From positions 1 through 64,000 of the forward strand of contig NZ_KQ465114.1 in the NCBI RefSeq assembly GCF_001308875.1: a stretch of 64,000 bases of DNA, given 5' to 3'. The position numbers and the translations under genes were made by a program. This document shows positions 46,104 through 57,644 of this stretch, one piece after another. Position 1 is the first letter of the stretch. Each line of letters starts with the position of its first letter. The stretch comes from Lysinibacillus sp. ZYM-1 (lineage in GTDB: Bacteria; Bacillota; Bacilli; Bacillales_A; Planococcaceae). The notes below the pieces were generated by a model, which did no database searches, was not told where the DNA came from, and was given only the letters and a program-made list of their open reading frames with translations.

Positions 46104-47639
46104 TTAATTTTTCGGAATCGTGACAATCATTTTAGTTCCTACTCCCACTTCACTTTCTACTTGAATGCGTCCATGATGGGCATCTACAAGATGCTTGACA
46201 ATGGCTAAGCCTAAGCCTGTTCCACCTGAATTTCGACTTCGTGCACGATCAACACGATAAAAACGCTCAAAAACTCGGGCAATTTCATGCTTTTCAATAC
46301 CGATTCCCTGATCTTCTATTTCAATAATGCCATGTGTTTCATTTTCCTTTAAACGAATAGACACAGTTGTATTTTCAGGCGAATAGGTGATGGCATTGGT
46401 AATTAAATTCGTCACAATCTGAATAATACGATTGGCATCTCCCATTACCTGTACGTCACGCTCAATATCCACATGAAAGCTCATATTTTTTTCATCTAAT
46501 CGTGGAGCTGTTAGCTCTGCTCCACGAATCAGCACATCTTGTAAGCCCATTGGCATAATGTTGACAGTGAAGCCATGCTGTTCAATCTTAGATAGCTCTA
46601 ACAAATCTTGAATGAGCATTTGAAGACGATTACTTTCTTTATAAATAATTTCTAAGAAGGATATCAGCATTTTTTCGTCTTTATAGGCTCCATCTAATAA
46701 AGTTTCAGAAAAGCCTTTTATAGAGGTAATAGGTGTTCTTAATTCATGGGATACATTGGCAACAAAGTCTTTGCGAATTTGCTCTAAACGAACAAGCTCC
46801 GTTATATCATGCATAACAATGACAACGCCTAGCCATCTTCCATGGTCTCCTATAACAGGTGCTCCATATACTTCTTTATTATAAAGCTCCTGCTTTATTT
46901 CCATCTTAATTTGTTGTCGATAAGGCATCTCTGTAAGAAATACATGATCGATAAACTGCTCTAATGATTTTGGTAAGCCAATTGTCCGAAATACCTTGCC
47001 CTGAACTTCATCAATCTGCATCCCAAAACGTTCTAAAAATACGCGATTCACTATCGAAATATTTCCTTCGCGACCAATCATCATTAGAGAGCTGCCCATA
47101 TTTTCGATTAAGGTTTTTAGTCTCTCTTCCTCTACTTCACGGATAGTCGTAATATCCTGCAAATTACGGGCTAAAATATTAATAGAATGGCTTAGTGGTA
47201 TCATGCGTTCATATTCATTTTCATGGGCACGTGCACGGTAGTTCCCCTTTGCAAGTTCAAGAGCCGTTTCGGTAACATTATCGATTGGTGCTGTAAAATT
47301 CCGAATCATATAGCGACTTATAATACCAATTAATATCAGTGTGATGGTAAAGAGAATTGCCAATATGATATAGAGTCGTGCCCGCACAAAGGTCAACAAG
47401 GAATCCTCTTGCTCCATGCTCTGTGCTGCAAACAATGCTTCTTGATCTTCCTGGGAAAGTTCGATCTTGCGCTCATCCATTACTTGGCTCATAGATGCTT
47501 GTATGTGAGTGTTTGCTTGCTCATTGTATTGCTTGATATAAACAGGAAAAAGCTGACCTATAACAATCATTAGGACAGCTAATATCGTTCCAAGTAAAAG
47601 CATGAATGTCAAGAATAAGCGGTTGCTCATTGATTTCAT
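46104..47639 (-). CDS. phoR: Sensor histidine kinase PhoR
   Basis: Membrane kinase for the phosphate-starvation response. The 511-residue protein has two membrane helices (about 10-32 and 88-108) with only about 55 residues outside, then HAMP, a PAS domain and the kinase core. The H-box is FVANVSHELRTPITSIKGFSETLLDGA (split here by its His), which matches Bacillus PhoR closely. N and G boxes (NLITNAITYSPENT, GTGLGLAIVKHL) follow. It overlaps phoP by 4 nt. B. subtilis PhoR (579) has a larger external domain, so this one is shorter. Signals may differ. Confidence 0.92.
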   Translation of the reverse strand: MKSMSNRLFLTFMLLLGTILAVLMIVIGQLFPVYIKQYNEQANTHIQASMSQVMDERKIELSQEDQEALFAAQSMEQEDSLLTFVRARLYIILAILFTITLILIGIISRYMIRNFTAPIDNVTETALELAKGNYRARAHENEYERMIPLSHSINILARNLQDITTIREVEEERLKTLIENMGSSLMMIGREGNISIVNRVFLERFGMQIDEVQGKVFRTIGLPKSLEQFIDHVFLTEMPYRQQIKMEIKQELYNKEVYGAPVIGDHGRWLGVVIVMHDITELVRLEQIRKDFVANVSHELRTPITSIKGFSETLLDGAYKDEKMLISFLEIIYKESNRLQMLIQDLLELSKIEQHGFTVNIMPMGLQDVLIRGAELTAPRLDEKNMSFHVDIERDVQVMGDANRIIQIVTNLITNAITYSPENTTVSIRLKENETHGIIEIEDQGIGIEKHEIARVFERFYRVDRARSRNSGGTGLGLAIVKHLVDAHHGRIQVESEVGVGTKMIVTIPKN

Positions 47640-48352
47640 GACGTTTTCGGCTCCTCAAATTTATAGCCAAGGCCTCTAATTGTTTTGATGAACATCGGCT
47701 TACGGCTATTTTCTTCAATTTTATCGCGAAGGTGGCTAATATGAACATCCACAATTCGAGTATCGCCAGCAAAATCATATTTCCATACAGCACTTAATAG
47801 CTGATCACGTGTTAATACACGATTTTTATTTTCAAGTAAATAAATGAGTAACTCAAATTCTTTTGGCGTAAACTCCAGTGCCTCATCTTGTAAAAATACT
47901 TCAAAGCGTTCTGGAAACACTCGCAATTGTCCAAACTCAAACATTTTCTCTTGAGGCTCATCTTTCTCATCTGACACAACATTTTGTGTAAAGCGTCTTA
48001 AAACTGCCTTTACACGCGCCAATACTTCCCGTGGACTAAAGGGTTTTGTCATATAATCATCTGCCCCTAATTCCAGACCAAGTACTTTATCAAATTCATC
48101 ATCTTTTGCTGTTAACATAATAATTGGCGTATTCATACGCTGCTGACGAATTTGTTTACATACTTCCATACCATCTAGCTTTGGTAGCATTAAATCTAAT
48201 AGTATTAAATTGGGCTGTATGTCAATTGCTTTTTCAAGTCCTTCTTGACCATCTGCAGCCGTTTCTACTAAATAGCCTGCCTGTTCTAAATTATATTTCA
48301 ATAATGTTGCAATTGAAAATTCATCTTCAATAACTAAAATTGTTTTTGTCAT
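47636..48352 (-). CDS. phoP: Response regulator PhoP (OmpR family)
   Basis: Two-component regulator of 238 residues. The receiver domain has the phosphorylated Asp in LILLDLMLPKLDG and the Lys in DYMTKPFSPREVLARV. The C-terminal winged helix reads LTRDQLLSAVWKYDFAGD and RIVDVHISHLRDKIE. ATG at 48352 with GGAGG upstream is preferred to an in-frame start at 48394. It is located between mdh and phoR, as in B. subtilis. Confidence 0.94.
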   Translation of the reverse strand: MTKTILVIEDEFSIATLLKYNLEQAGYLVETAADGQEGLEKAIDIQPNLILLDLMLPKLDGMEVCKQIRQQRMNTPIIMLTAKDDEFDKVLGLELGADDYMTKPFSPREVLARVKAVLRRFTQNVVSDEKDEPQEKMFEFGQLRVFPERFEVFLQDEALEFTPKEFELLIYLLENKNRVLTRDQLLSAVWKYDFAGDTRIVDVHISHLRDKIEENSRKPMFIKTIRGLGYKFEEPKTS

Positions 48353-48406
48353 AAATTTAATGCCTCCGTTAGTGATTTGAAACCCCCATTTCAAATCTCA
48401 AGACGT

Positions 48407-48847
48407 CTATAATGCAAGTGGTGGTGTCACCAACAACATACCTTCAATCACAAGCTGCTTTTGCTCATTATAAGAGTGTACAGACACAGTAATCGTATTT
48501 TCGTATTTATTGACTGCTGTTACCTCTAAAAGTGTATCAAACAGTTCATAATGATAGAGAGGCCCTAAATACTTTAAATGTTGCTCAATAATTCGTGCAC
48601 CTGGTCCAGGAATATACTTTGACACAGCTGATGTAATAATACCATTTAACATAATTGTCGGGACAATAGGTTTTTGGAAAGGTGTCATCGCCGCATAATC
48701 ATGTTGAATATAAAGCGGATTACTATCGTTTGTTAGCCCTAAATACAGCAATAGATCCCTATCCTCAATCTTTTCAGTTATATGGATCTTTTCGCCAATA
48801 GTAATTTCATTGATTGTAAGACCAAGTTTACTATTTTTTTGAAGCAA
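48407..48847 (-). CDS. MaoC-like hotdog-fold protein
   Basis: A 146-residue single-domain hotdog protein. The MaoC pattern is seen at DLLLYLGLTNDSNPLYIQHDYA, which includes the usual Asp and His of the hydratase site. A 3-hydroxyacyl hydratase or thioesterase-like activity is likely but not specified. It starts at TTG (48847) with AAAGGGG at an unusually long distance, so the start is not sure. The gene lies between mdh and phoP, in the same direction. Confidence 0.8.
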   Translation of the reverse strand: MLQKNSKLGLTINEITIGEKIHITEKIEDRDLLLYLGLTNDSNPLYIQHDYAAMTPFQKPIVPTIMLNGIITSAVSKYIPGPGARIIEQHLKYLGPLYHYELFDTLLEVTAVNKYENTITVSVHSYNEQKQLVIEGMLLVTPPLAL

Positions 48848-48952
48848 AGATACGCCAACCCCTTTTCTATCATACTACATTCATAGTATCAATTTTATGC
48901 CAAAAGTACAACGAAAAGCCGAAGAACCTTATGCCACCCAGCACTTATACAT

Positions 48953-48988
48953 AAAAAAAAACGAGCAGGGGTTACCTACTCGTTTTTT
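48953..48988 (-). terminator. Terminator of the citZ-icd-mdh unit
   Basis: Stem with CGAG/CTCG core and A/T-run flanks, T-run on both strands. The remaining 355-nt gap between the MaoC-like gene and mdh holds no ORF worth naming. Confidence 0.8.
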
Positions 48989-49202
48989 CTTAATCTAACA
49001 AATGTTATTGTACCGAATCTGATACGTCCGATATAGAATGACGCTGCCTATTTAGTTTTTTCAGCAGTGTTCAAATGTACACTGCAATAGAGGAACACCG
49101 TCATGTTGTACCAAAGCCCCCCAGAAATGTCACAGATTTTTAAGTAGCTTTTCGGTCAAACTCTAAAAAATCTAGACGTCATTTTATCGGGACATAATTG
49201 GT

Positions 49203-50140
49203 TTACACTAAAATTTTCATCACATTGCGGACTGCATCTGCCGATTGGTCTAAAGCTGCTTTTTCTTTGTCTGTTAACTCAAGCTCAAAGATTTTTTCAA
49301 TACCATTTTCGCCAAGTAAGGTAGGAACACCTAGATATAAATCGCTATAGCCATATTCTCCTTCTAAATAAGCGATAGATGGCAGAATACGCTTTTGATC
49401 TTTTATAATGGCTTCAGCCATTTCAATCAATGCTGCAGCAGGTGCATAGTATGCTGAACCGTTGCCAAGTAAGTTAACGATTTCAGCACCACCATTACGT
49501 GTACGATCTACTATTGCTTCTAGGCGCTCAGCAGGGATTAACGATTCTAATGGAATACCACCTGCAAATGAATAACGTGTTAGAGGCACCATCGTATCAC
49601 CATGACCACCTAATACAAAACCAGTAATATCTTTCACTGAAACATTCAGTTCTTCTGCGACAAATGCACAGAAACGAGCAGTATCAAGAACACCAGATTG
49701 ACCGATAACACGATTTTTAGGGAAACCAGTTTCTTTATAAACAGTGTATGTCATGGCATCAACAGGATTTGTAAGTACGATAATTGTGGCATTTGGTGAA
49801 TGTGTGGCAATCTCTTTGGAAACAGTTTTCATGACACCTTGATTGATTTGAACAAGATCATCACGACTCATACCTGGTTTACGTGCAACTCCAGCCGTAA
49901 TAATGACTACGTCAGAATCAGCTGTATCTGCATAATTTGAAGTACCTTTTACATAAGCATCATAACCTTGAATAGGTGCTGCTTCCCACATATCTAGGGC
50001 TTTTCCCTTTGTAGGATTTTCTGCTTGTGGGATATCCACTAATACGACGTCACCAAGTTCTTTCTGAGCTGCTAAAAATGCTGCGGTAGCACCTGTGAAT
50101 CCGCCACCGATTACTGATATTTTTTACGTTTCAGAGTCAT
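49203..50140 (-). CDS. mdh: Malate dehydrogenase, frame broken by a 1-nt deletion near the 5' end
   Basis: TCA-cycle enzyme that oxidises malate to oxaloacetate. From ATG 50140 (AAAGGAG upstream) the sequence reads MTLKRKK and then runs into TAA. Adding one A to the run of six A at 50120-50125 restores [18 protein letters not shown] and joins the remaining 278-codon frame. The restored length is 312 residues, as in B. subtilis Mdh. Active-site patterns are intact: [36 protein letters not shown] and [10 protein letters not shown]. It is either a sequencing error in a homopolymer or a real inactivation. Confidence 0.9.
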
Positions 50141-50180
50141 TTGAATACGCTCCTTTAAAATTGGGTTATATATTTTAAAA

Positions 50181-50209
50181 GAGGGAGGAGAAATACATCT
50201 CACTCCCTC
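50181..50209 (-). terminator. Hairpin between icd and mdh, weak terminator
   Basis: A strong stem (GAGGGAG with CTCCCTC, 50181-50187 and 50203-50209, plus inner pairs) followed by only four T on the minus strand. It may reduce, not stop, read-through from icd into mdh. Confidence 0.5.
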
Positions 50210-50323
50210 GATTAAACAAGTTCATCGTAAATATTTTATTTAACGAAAATTTACTTTTACCCTAATTATATCGGCATAATAAAGCATCCGTTTTCGTAAA
50301 AATCCCTATATTAGAATAGAGAA

Positions 50324-51586
50324 TTATAAGTTTTTGATTAACTCATTTGCGAATTCTGAACATTTCACTTCTGTAGCGCCATCCATTAAACGAGCGAAGT
50401 CATAAGTTACAACTTTAGAAGAAATTGTATTCTCAACAGATTTAGTGATCATATCAGCAGCTTCTTGCCATCCTAAGTGTTCAAGCATTAATACACCTGA
50501 AAGTAATACTGAAGATGGGTTTACTTTATCTAAACCAGCATATTTTGGAGCTGTACCGTGAGTAGCTTCGAAGATCGCATGTCCAGTTACATAGTTAATG
50601 TTCGCACCTGGAGCGATACCGATACCACCAACTTGTGCAGCTAGTGCATCAGAAATATAGTCACCATTTAAGTTCATTGTAGCTACTACATCGAACTCAG
50701 TTGGACGAGTTAAGATTTGTTGTAAGAAGATATCAGCGATAGAATCTTTCACCAAGATTTTACCTGCTGCTAAAGCATCAGTTTGTGCTTTGTTTGCTGC
50801 TTCTTCACCTTGTTCAGCTTTGATTGCATCGTATTGGTTCCAAGTGAAAGTTTGATCAGCAAATTCTTTTTCTGCTAATTCATAACCCCATTTTTTGAAT
50901 CCACCTTCAGTGAATTTCATGATGTTACCTTTATGAACTAAAGTAACAGATGGGCGTTTATGTTTAATTGCATATTCGATAGCAGAACGTACTAAACGCT
51001 CAGTACCTTCTTTAGATACAGGTTTTACACCGATACCAGATGTTTCTGGGAAGCGGATTTGATTTACACCAAATTCAGATTGTAGGAAGTTGATGATTTT
51101 TTGAGCTTGTTCTGAACCAGATTCGAATTCAATACCAGCGTAGATGTCTTCTGTGTTTTCACGGAAGATAACCATATCAACGTCTTCTGGGCGTTTTACT
51201 GGAGAAGGCACTCCATCAAAGTGACGTACTGGACGTAAGCATACATATAAGTCAAGTTGTTGACGTAGTGCTACGTTAAGAGAGCGGATACCACCACCGA
51301 TTGGTGTAGTAAGAGGACCTTTGATTGCAATTAAGTATTCGTTAATTTTGTCTAAAGTTTCTTGTGGTAACCATTCACCAGTTTGGTTAAATGCTTTTTC
51401 ACCAGCTAAAACTTCTAACCATTCAATTTTCTTTTCACCGTTATAAGCTTTTTCTACTGCTGCGTCGATTACGCGTGATGCTGCTGCCCAGATATCTGGA
51501 CCAATTCCATCACCTTCGATGAAAGGAATTACTGGATTATTTGGTACATTAAGTACGCCATTTTCAACTACAATTTTGTTTGACAT
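50324..51586 (-). CDS. icd: Isocitrate dehydrogenase (NADP)
   Basis: Converts isocitrate to 2-oxoglutarate. 420 residues from ATG 51586 (AGGAGG upstream; an earlier in-frame ATG is not used). The substrate Ser loop is [21 protein letters not shown], and the metal site reads [17 protein letters not shown]. Close to Bacillus Icd in length (423). Middle gene of citZ-icd-mdh. Confidence 0.97.
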   Translation of the reverse strand: MSNKIVVENGVLNVPNNPVIPFIEGDGIGPDIWAAASRVIDAAVEKAYNGEKKIEWLEVLAGEKAFNQTGEWLPQETLDKINEYLIAIKGPLTTPIGGGIRSLNVALRQQLDLYVCLRPVRHFDGVPSPVKRPEDVDMVIFRENTEDIYAGIEFESGSEQAQKIINFLQSEFGVNQIRFPETSGIGVKPVSKEGTERLVRSAIEYAIKHKRPSVTLVHKGNIMKFTEGGFKKWGYELAEKEFADQTFTWNQYDAIKAEQGEEAANKAQTDALAAGKILVKDSIADIFLQQILTRPTEFDVVATMNLNGDYISDALAAQVGGIGIAPGANINYVTGHAIFEATHGTAPKYAGLDKVNPSSVLLSGVLMLEHLGWQEAADMITKSVENTISSKVVTYDFARLMDGATEVKCSEFANELIKNL

Positions 51587-51614
51587 TCTGTTGCCTCCTA
51601 AATTCATAATCATA

Positions 51615-51640
51615 GGACTGTGTTAGTGATAACACAGTCC
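51615..51640. other. Perfect 11-bp hairpin in the citZ-icd gap
   Basis: Arms 51615-51625 and 51630-51640 with a GTGA loop and no T-tract. It may act as a processing or stability element between citZ and icd messages. Confidence 0.6.
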
Positions 51641-51665
51641 CAAACATTCTAGCATATTTTCCAAA

Positions 51666-52781
51666 TTAGCGCTCGCTGATTGGAACATATTTTTGCATAC
51701 CTGGTCCAACATACTCAGCACGTGGACGGATTAGGCGGTTATTTGCATATTGCTCAAGGATGTGTGCCACCCAACCTGAAGTACGTGATACTGCGAAAAT
51801 TGGTGTGAACAGGTCATGATCAATACCTAAAGAATCATACACTGACGCAGAGAAGAAATCTACGTTAGCAGGTAATTTCTTTTGTTCTACGATCATGTCA
51901 TGAATTTTAACTGACATTTCATAAAGCTCTGGTTTACCAGTTAGTTCAGTTAATTTTTTAGACATTACACGTAAATGTGGTGCACGAGGGTCGCCTTTGC
52001 GATATACGCGGTGACCAAAGCCCATGATTTTTTCTTTGTTGTCTAATTTATTTTGAATGTAAGATTCAACATTTTCAAGTGAGCCGATTTCAGATAACAT
52101 CTTCATAACTTGCTCGTTTGCTCCACCATGAAGTGGCCCTTTTAATGCACCAATTGCTGCAGTTACACCAGAATAAACATCTGATAATGTAGCTACACAT
52201 ACACGTGCTGTAAATGTAGATGCATTTAACTCATGGTCAGCATGTAATACTAATGCTTTGTCGAATGCTTCAATTTCAATATCTGCTGGCTCTTCGCCTT
52301 TTAGCATGTATAAGAAGTTTGCAGCATATCCTAGTTCAGGTTTTGGTGAAACTGGTTCTAAACCTTTACGAACACGCGCAAATGCTGTTACTACTGTAGC
52401 AATTTTAGCTTGAAGACGAATTGCTTTACGATAGTTTGCTTCTGGATCCATAACATCCGCTTCTTCATCGAATACACCAAGTAGAGATACTGCAGTACGT
52501 AGTGCAGCCATTGGATGTACAGTTGAAAGTGGGTATGCTTTGAATTGGTCGACAATCGCTTGCGGAATTGACATGTTGTCTGCCAATTGTTGTTTTAACT
52601 CAGCTAGCTCGTCCTCTTTTGGTAAACGAGTATGCCATAACAAGTAAATTACCTCTTCGAATGACGCATTTTCTGCTAAATCATCAATGTTGTAACCAAC
52701 ATATGTAAGTGTGTCATCGATAATTGAACTGATTTTAGATTCCGCTGCTACGATACCTTCTAAACCTTTAGTTGCTGACAT
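51666..52781 (-). CDS. citZ: Citrate synthase
   Basis: Condenses acetyl-CoA and oxaloacetate. The 371-residue protein has the catalytic residues in GPLHGGANEQVMKML, MGFGHRVYRKGDPRAP and a downstream Asp (VDFFSASVYDSLGI). First gene of the citZ-icd-mdh cluster. Confidence 0.97.
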   Translation of the reverse strand: MSATKGLEGIVAAESKISSIIDDTLTYVGYNIDDLAENASFEEVIYLLWHTRLPKEDELAELKQQLADNMSIPQAIVDQFKAYPLSTVHPMAALRTAVSLLGVFDEEADVMDPEANYRKAIRLQAKIATVVTAFARVRKGLEPVSPKPELGYAANFLYMLKGEEPADIEIEAFDKALVLHADHELNASTFTARVCVATLSDVYSGVTAAIGALKGPLHGGANEQVMKMLSEIGSLENVESYIQNKLDNKEKIMGFGHRVYRKGDPRAPHLRVMSKKLTELTGKPELYEMSVKIHDMIVEQKKLPANVDFFSASVYDSLGIDHDLFTPIFAVSRTSGWVAHILEQYANNRLIRPRAEYVGPGMQKYVPISER

Positions 52782-53020
52782 AAATTATCGCTCCCTCATA
52801 TTTATATTTTTGTTGTAAATGTGTTTTTTTGCTACATTTACGGTTTTTGCTCATATGAACCATTAAGTAAATCGCTTACATTGCTATTATAATCATTTTT
52901 GACAGCTTTGTGAATGAAAATCCTCCAAATAAAGAAAAAGACGTCCGAACGACTATATATTTGTTCCAAAGAGGTTTTTTTGTATATTTTGACATTATGA
53001 TTTGAGGTGAATTTGTAAAA

Positions 53021-53986
53021 ATGAGGAATTTTAAGTATTTTTCATACGAAAGAACTACAAGTATTTTGCTTTTTATTTTTTATTTAGTCATACTATGGTT
53101 TGTGTTACCAGTATCACTTGCAATTTTTTTATCATTTTCGACGTATCCTATCATAAATTTTTTACATAAATATTGTAGGATCGCCAATTGGATAGCAGCA
53201 ATTATTGTGGAGGTATTCATTTTAACTTGTATTTTTTTGCTTGTCGTCATATCCATCAATAGTGTTATTGTAATATTTCCGGAGATTCGAGATACGTTAC
53301 AAAACTTCCCACTTTTCAGTGAATATGAATCCATGTTTGTACAAGTTTTAAAGGAGAAATCATTATCAATTTTTGATTCGATCATTATATATACAGCAGA
53401 TCTTTTCCAATTATTAATGAAACATGTTATTGAGGTATTCATTTTTCTGGTTGCTTATTATTTCGCTCTACTAGAGACACGTAAATCACGTTACTGGTTT
53501 TTTCAATATGTGCCAAAGAAATATCGTCATGAATGGCAATCACATTTCGCGAAAATCATGCAGCTTTTTCATTATTTTTTATTCGTGGAATTTCAATTGT
53601 TCACGATTACCTTGCTTATTCTTTGTGGAGGTTTTATGATCCTTCAGTTTGAACAAGCTATTATAAAAGCTTTTATTGTAGCATTTGCAGATGTCCTGCC
53701 ATTTTTCGGCATTGGTGTATTTCTTGTACCGATGAGCATTTATTTTTATTTTAATGGTAATACATTTTTATGTGTAGCCATTTTATTGTTGTATTTATTT
53801 GTACAATTAACAAGGCAGCTAGCTGACTCAATGCTTTGGTCCAATACGCTTCAATTACGAACATTCCATACATTTTTCATCAGCGCCGCCTCTATTCTAT
53901 TGTTTGGCTTTTATGGAATATTACTTAGCCCAATCTTTTTATTTTTAGCGGTCAAGTTAAAAGAAAACTCTATCTTTGAACGATGA
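53021..53986 (+). CDS. ytvI: AI-2E family membrane protein, YtvI-like
   Basis: A 321-residue permease-like protein of the AI-2E/PerM family with about seven helices in two groups (10-85 and 130-320). It carries VFIFLVAYYFALLE and IVAFADVLPFFGIG, typical for YtvI. The role is unknown; B. subtilis YtvI is described as a sporulation membrane protein. It is convergent with fxsA and the last 17 nt overlap it. Confidence 0.85.
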   Translation: MRNFKYFSYERTTSILLFIFYLVILWFVLPVSLAIFLSFSTYPIINFLHKYCRIANWIAAIIVEVFILTCIFLLVVISINSVIVIFPEIRDTLQNFPLFSEYESMFVQVLKEKSLSIFDSIIIYTADLFQLLMKHVIEVFIFLVAYYFALLETRKSRYWFFQYVPKKYRHEWQSHFAKIMQLFHYFLFVEFQLFTITLLILCGGFMILQFEQAIIKAFIVAFADVLPFFGIGVFLVPMSIYFYFNGNTFLCVAILLLYLFVQLTRQLADSMLWSNTLQLRTFHTFFISAASILLFGFYGILLSPIFLFLAVKLKENSIFER

Positions 53987-54359
53987 TAAATTGACCTTTT
54001 TTCATTTTTTTACGCATCCAGTAATAGACAACGGGCTGGAACATTTTTCGTGAAAAAGGCATGAGAAGTAATAAACCAACAAGATCTGTTAAAAATCCTG
54101 GTAATGCTAAAAGCAAACCACCACTAAAAGTTAATAATGTATCAACCAAGGCAGATCCCGGTGCTTCTCCACGTGCTAATGTATTTTTTACATTTTGAAC
54201 AGAATTCATACCTTTATTTTTCATTACATAAATCCCAATTACGCTAGTGGCAATAATGAGTAATAATGTACTTAAAACACCAATATTTTGTCCAATGACT
54301 ATTAATAACGCCAATTCGGCTAATGCGTAGACAACAAAACCAAGAAAAATCTTTCGCAT
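53970..54359 (-). CDS. fxsA: FxsA-like membrane protein
   Basis: A 129-residue membrane protein with four helices; the middle reads LGVLSTLLLIIATSVIGIY and TFSGGLLLALPGFLTDLVGL. In E. coli FxsA suppresses F exclusion of phage T7. ATG at 54359 has AGAGGAG upstream; an in-frame extension of 33 codons is not used. Its end overlaps ytvI on the other strand. Confidence 0.88.
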   Translation of the reverse strand: MRKIFLGFVVYALAELALLIVIGQNIGVLSTLLLIIATSVIGIYVMKNKGMNSVQNVKNTLARGEAPGSALVDTLLTFSGGLLLALPGFLTDLVGLLLLMPFSRKMFQPVVYYWMRKKMKKGQFIIVQR

Positions 54360-54541
54360 ATTTTTCTCCTCTCTACTTGAAAAGGTATACCTTTTATACG
54401 TTATTATAGCCCATTTAGTTTCATAAAAAAATGAATGTCTCCAATCAAATAATACCAAATCTCTTACCTATCGATGATTGAGATATAAAAAGTGGCATTC
54501 CATATAGCACTAAAAATAGTTTAATTTGTACAACCCTTATT

Positions 54542-54579
54542 AAAAAGCTCTAGTACAACAAATCGCACTAGAGCTTTTT
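54542..54579 (-). terminator. Terminator of pfkA-pyk
   Basis: Perfect 13-pair stem (54542-54554 with 54567-54579), T-run on both strands. Confidence 0.9.
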
Positions 54580-54587
54580 GTTAATTA

Positions 54588-56348
54588 TTAAAGAACGCTT
54601 GCATGTCCTTTATAGATAACACCTGTTTCAGCGTCCATTGTAATTTCTTGACCATGGCGTATTAATGTTGTTGCTTCTTTTACGCCAACAATTACTGGAA
54701 TACCAAGGCTTAATCCAACAACTGCTGCATGACTCGTTAATCCACCTTCTTCAGTAATCAGACCAATACAATTTTCAATTGCTGGCATCATTTCACGGTC
54801 TGAACCAACTGTTACAAGGATGCATCCTTCTGTATCATAAGCAAGTGCTTCCGCCGCATTTTTAGCAATAACCGTTTTACCTACAACGGATGCTTTTCCA
54901 ATCCCTTGACCACGAGCTAGTAAATCGCCAATAATGTGTACTTTCATTAGGTTTGTTGTACCTGCTTCTCCTACTGGTACACCTGCTGTAATCACAACAG
55001 CATCTCCATGTGTGACGAAACCATACTTCAAGCTTTCATCCACAGCTAATTCTAAAATCTCATCAGTTGTCGTAACACGTTGACAAACAATTGGGTGTAC
55101 ACCCCATACTAAAGTTAATGTATGAGCCGTATTTTCGGAACCTGTTACAGCTACAATCGGTACACCAGGTCGGTATTTGGCAATCATTCTAGCTGTATTA
55201 CCACTTTCCGTTGGTGCTAATACGGCTTTGACACCTAAATTGATGGATGTATAAGCTACTGCTTGTGAAATAGCCTCTGTCATATTGGCTTCTTTTTCAC
55301 GACTACGTGTAGAAACAATTGATTTATAGTCTAAAGAATTTTCAGTACGTTGAGCAATTTTATTCATTGTTTGTACGGACTCTACTGGATAAAGACCCGC
55401 AGCCGTTTCTCCTGACAACATGATGGCATCTGTTCCATCAATAATGGCGTTCGCTACATCACTTGCTTCTGCACGTGTTGGACGTGGGTTACGTTGCATA
55501 GAATCCAACATTTGTGTGGCAGTAATAACTGGTTTCCCCACTTGATTACATTTTAAAATTAATTTTTTTTGTACAAGTGGTACTTCTTCTGCAGGAATTT
55601 CTACACCAAGATCTCCACGTGCTACCATTAATCCATCAGACACAAGGATAATTTCATCGATATTATCGACACCTTCTTGGTTTTCAATTTTCGGGATGAT
55701 TTGGATATGCCCACCGCCATTTTGCTCAAGCAATTCACGAATTTCAAGCACATCTTTTGCTCGACGAACGAATGAAGCAGCAATAAAATCAACGCCTTGC
55801 TCAATACCAAATAAAATATCCTGTGCATCTTTTTCTGTAATACCTGGTAGCTGTACAGAAACACCTGGTACGTTGACACCTTTTTTATTTTTCAATACGC
55901 CAGCATTTTCAACAATCGTATGGATTAAACCTTTTTCAATATCTGTGGCTAAAACACGTAATTGGATAAGGCCATCATCAAGTAATATAATTGAGTTTTG
56001 CTCAACATCTTCTACTAATTGCTCATAAGTGACAGAAAAGCTTGTCTCAGTACCTTCCACTTCAGTCATTGAAATATCAATCACTTGGCCAGCTGTTAAA
56101 TGAAGCTCACCATTTTTCATGTTATGCGTACGAATTTCAGGACCTTTCGTGTCTAATAAAATCCCTACTGGTTTATTTAACTTTTGTGCAACTTCACGAA
56201 TTAAATGAATACGCCCCGCATGCTCTTCATGAGAACCATGTGAAAAATTCAAGCGGGCTACATTCATACCTGCTTCCATTAATTTTTCTAATGTTTCTGG
56301 TGACTCACTTGCAGGTCCGATTGTACATACGATTTTTGTTTTTCTCAT
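54588..56348 (-). CDS. pyk: Pyruvate kinase with C-terminal PEP-utilising domain
   Basis: Converts phosphoenolpyruvate and ADP to pyruvate and ATP. The 586-residue protein has the barrel ([24 protein letters not shown]-like [11 protein letters not shown], and [22 protein letters not shown]), a C-terminal allosteric domain and an extra PPDK-type swivelling domain ([21 protein letters not shown]), the known Bacillus layout. It follows pfkA by 25 nt. Confidence 0.97.
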   Translation of the reverse strand: MRKTKIVCTIGPASESPETLEKLMEAGMNVARLNFSHGSHEEHAGRIHLIREVAQKLNKPVGILLDTKGPEIRTHNMKNGELHLTAGQVIDISMTEVEGTETSFSVTYEQLVEDVEQNSIILLDDGLIQLRVLATDIEKGLIHTIVENAGVLKNKKGVNVPGVSVQLPGITEKDAQDILFGIEQGVDFIAASFVRRAKDVLEIRELLEQNGGGHIQIIPKIENQEGVDNIDEIILVSDGLMVARGDLGVEIPAEEVPLVQKKLILKCNQVGKPVITATQMLDSMQRNPRPTRAEASDVANAIIDGTDAIMLSGETAAGLYPVESVQTMNKIAQRTENSLDYKSIVSTRSREKEANMTEAISQAVAYTSINLGVKAVLAPTESGNTARMIAKYRPGVPIVAVTGSENTAHTLTLVWGVHPIVCQRVTTTDEILELAVDESLKYGFVTHGDAVVITAGVPVGEAGTTNLMKVHIIGDLLARGQGIGKASVVGKTVIAKNAAEALAYDTEGCILVTVGSDREMMPAIENCIGLITEEGGLTSHAAVVGLSLGIPVIVGVKEATTLIRHGQEITMDAETGVIYKGHASVL

Positions 56349-56373
56349 TTTTGCCCACTCCGTTTATAACAAA

Positions 56374-57385
<1,012 letters not shown>

Positions 57386-57440
57386 ACTATGTAAGGGTTC
57401 TGATGATACAAAAACATAACTTTTACATAAAAAATAAAAA

Positions 57441-57460
57441 GAATGCGCTTTCACACACTC
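57441..57460 (-). terminator. Terminator of accDA
   Basis: Seven-pair stem (57441-57447 with 57454-57460, some GU) then TTTTTATTTTTT on the minus strand. It lies about 185 nt after accA. Confidence 0.65.
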
Positions 57461-57644
57461 TTTCCATCCAAGAACATCCTAAATCTAACATTTTTTCAAG
57501 AAGTCTGACGTTCGGATTGCGCAGCTATCTTCTTTAATTTTTATAGCTTTTTAATATGCTGAGATACAAATTTTGTCTCTTAACGAGCAAATTTATATCT
57601 CCATATTTTTGACGCTATCAAAAGATAGCCTTCTACAAACGGTT

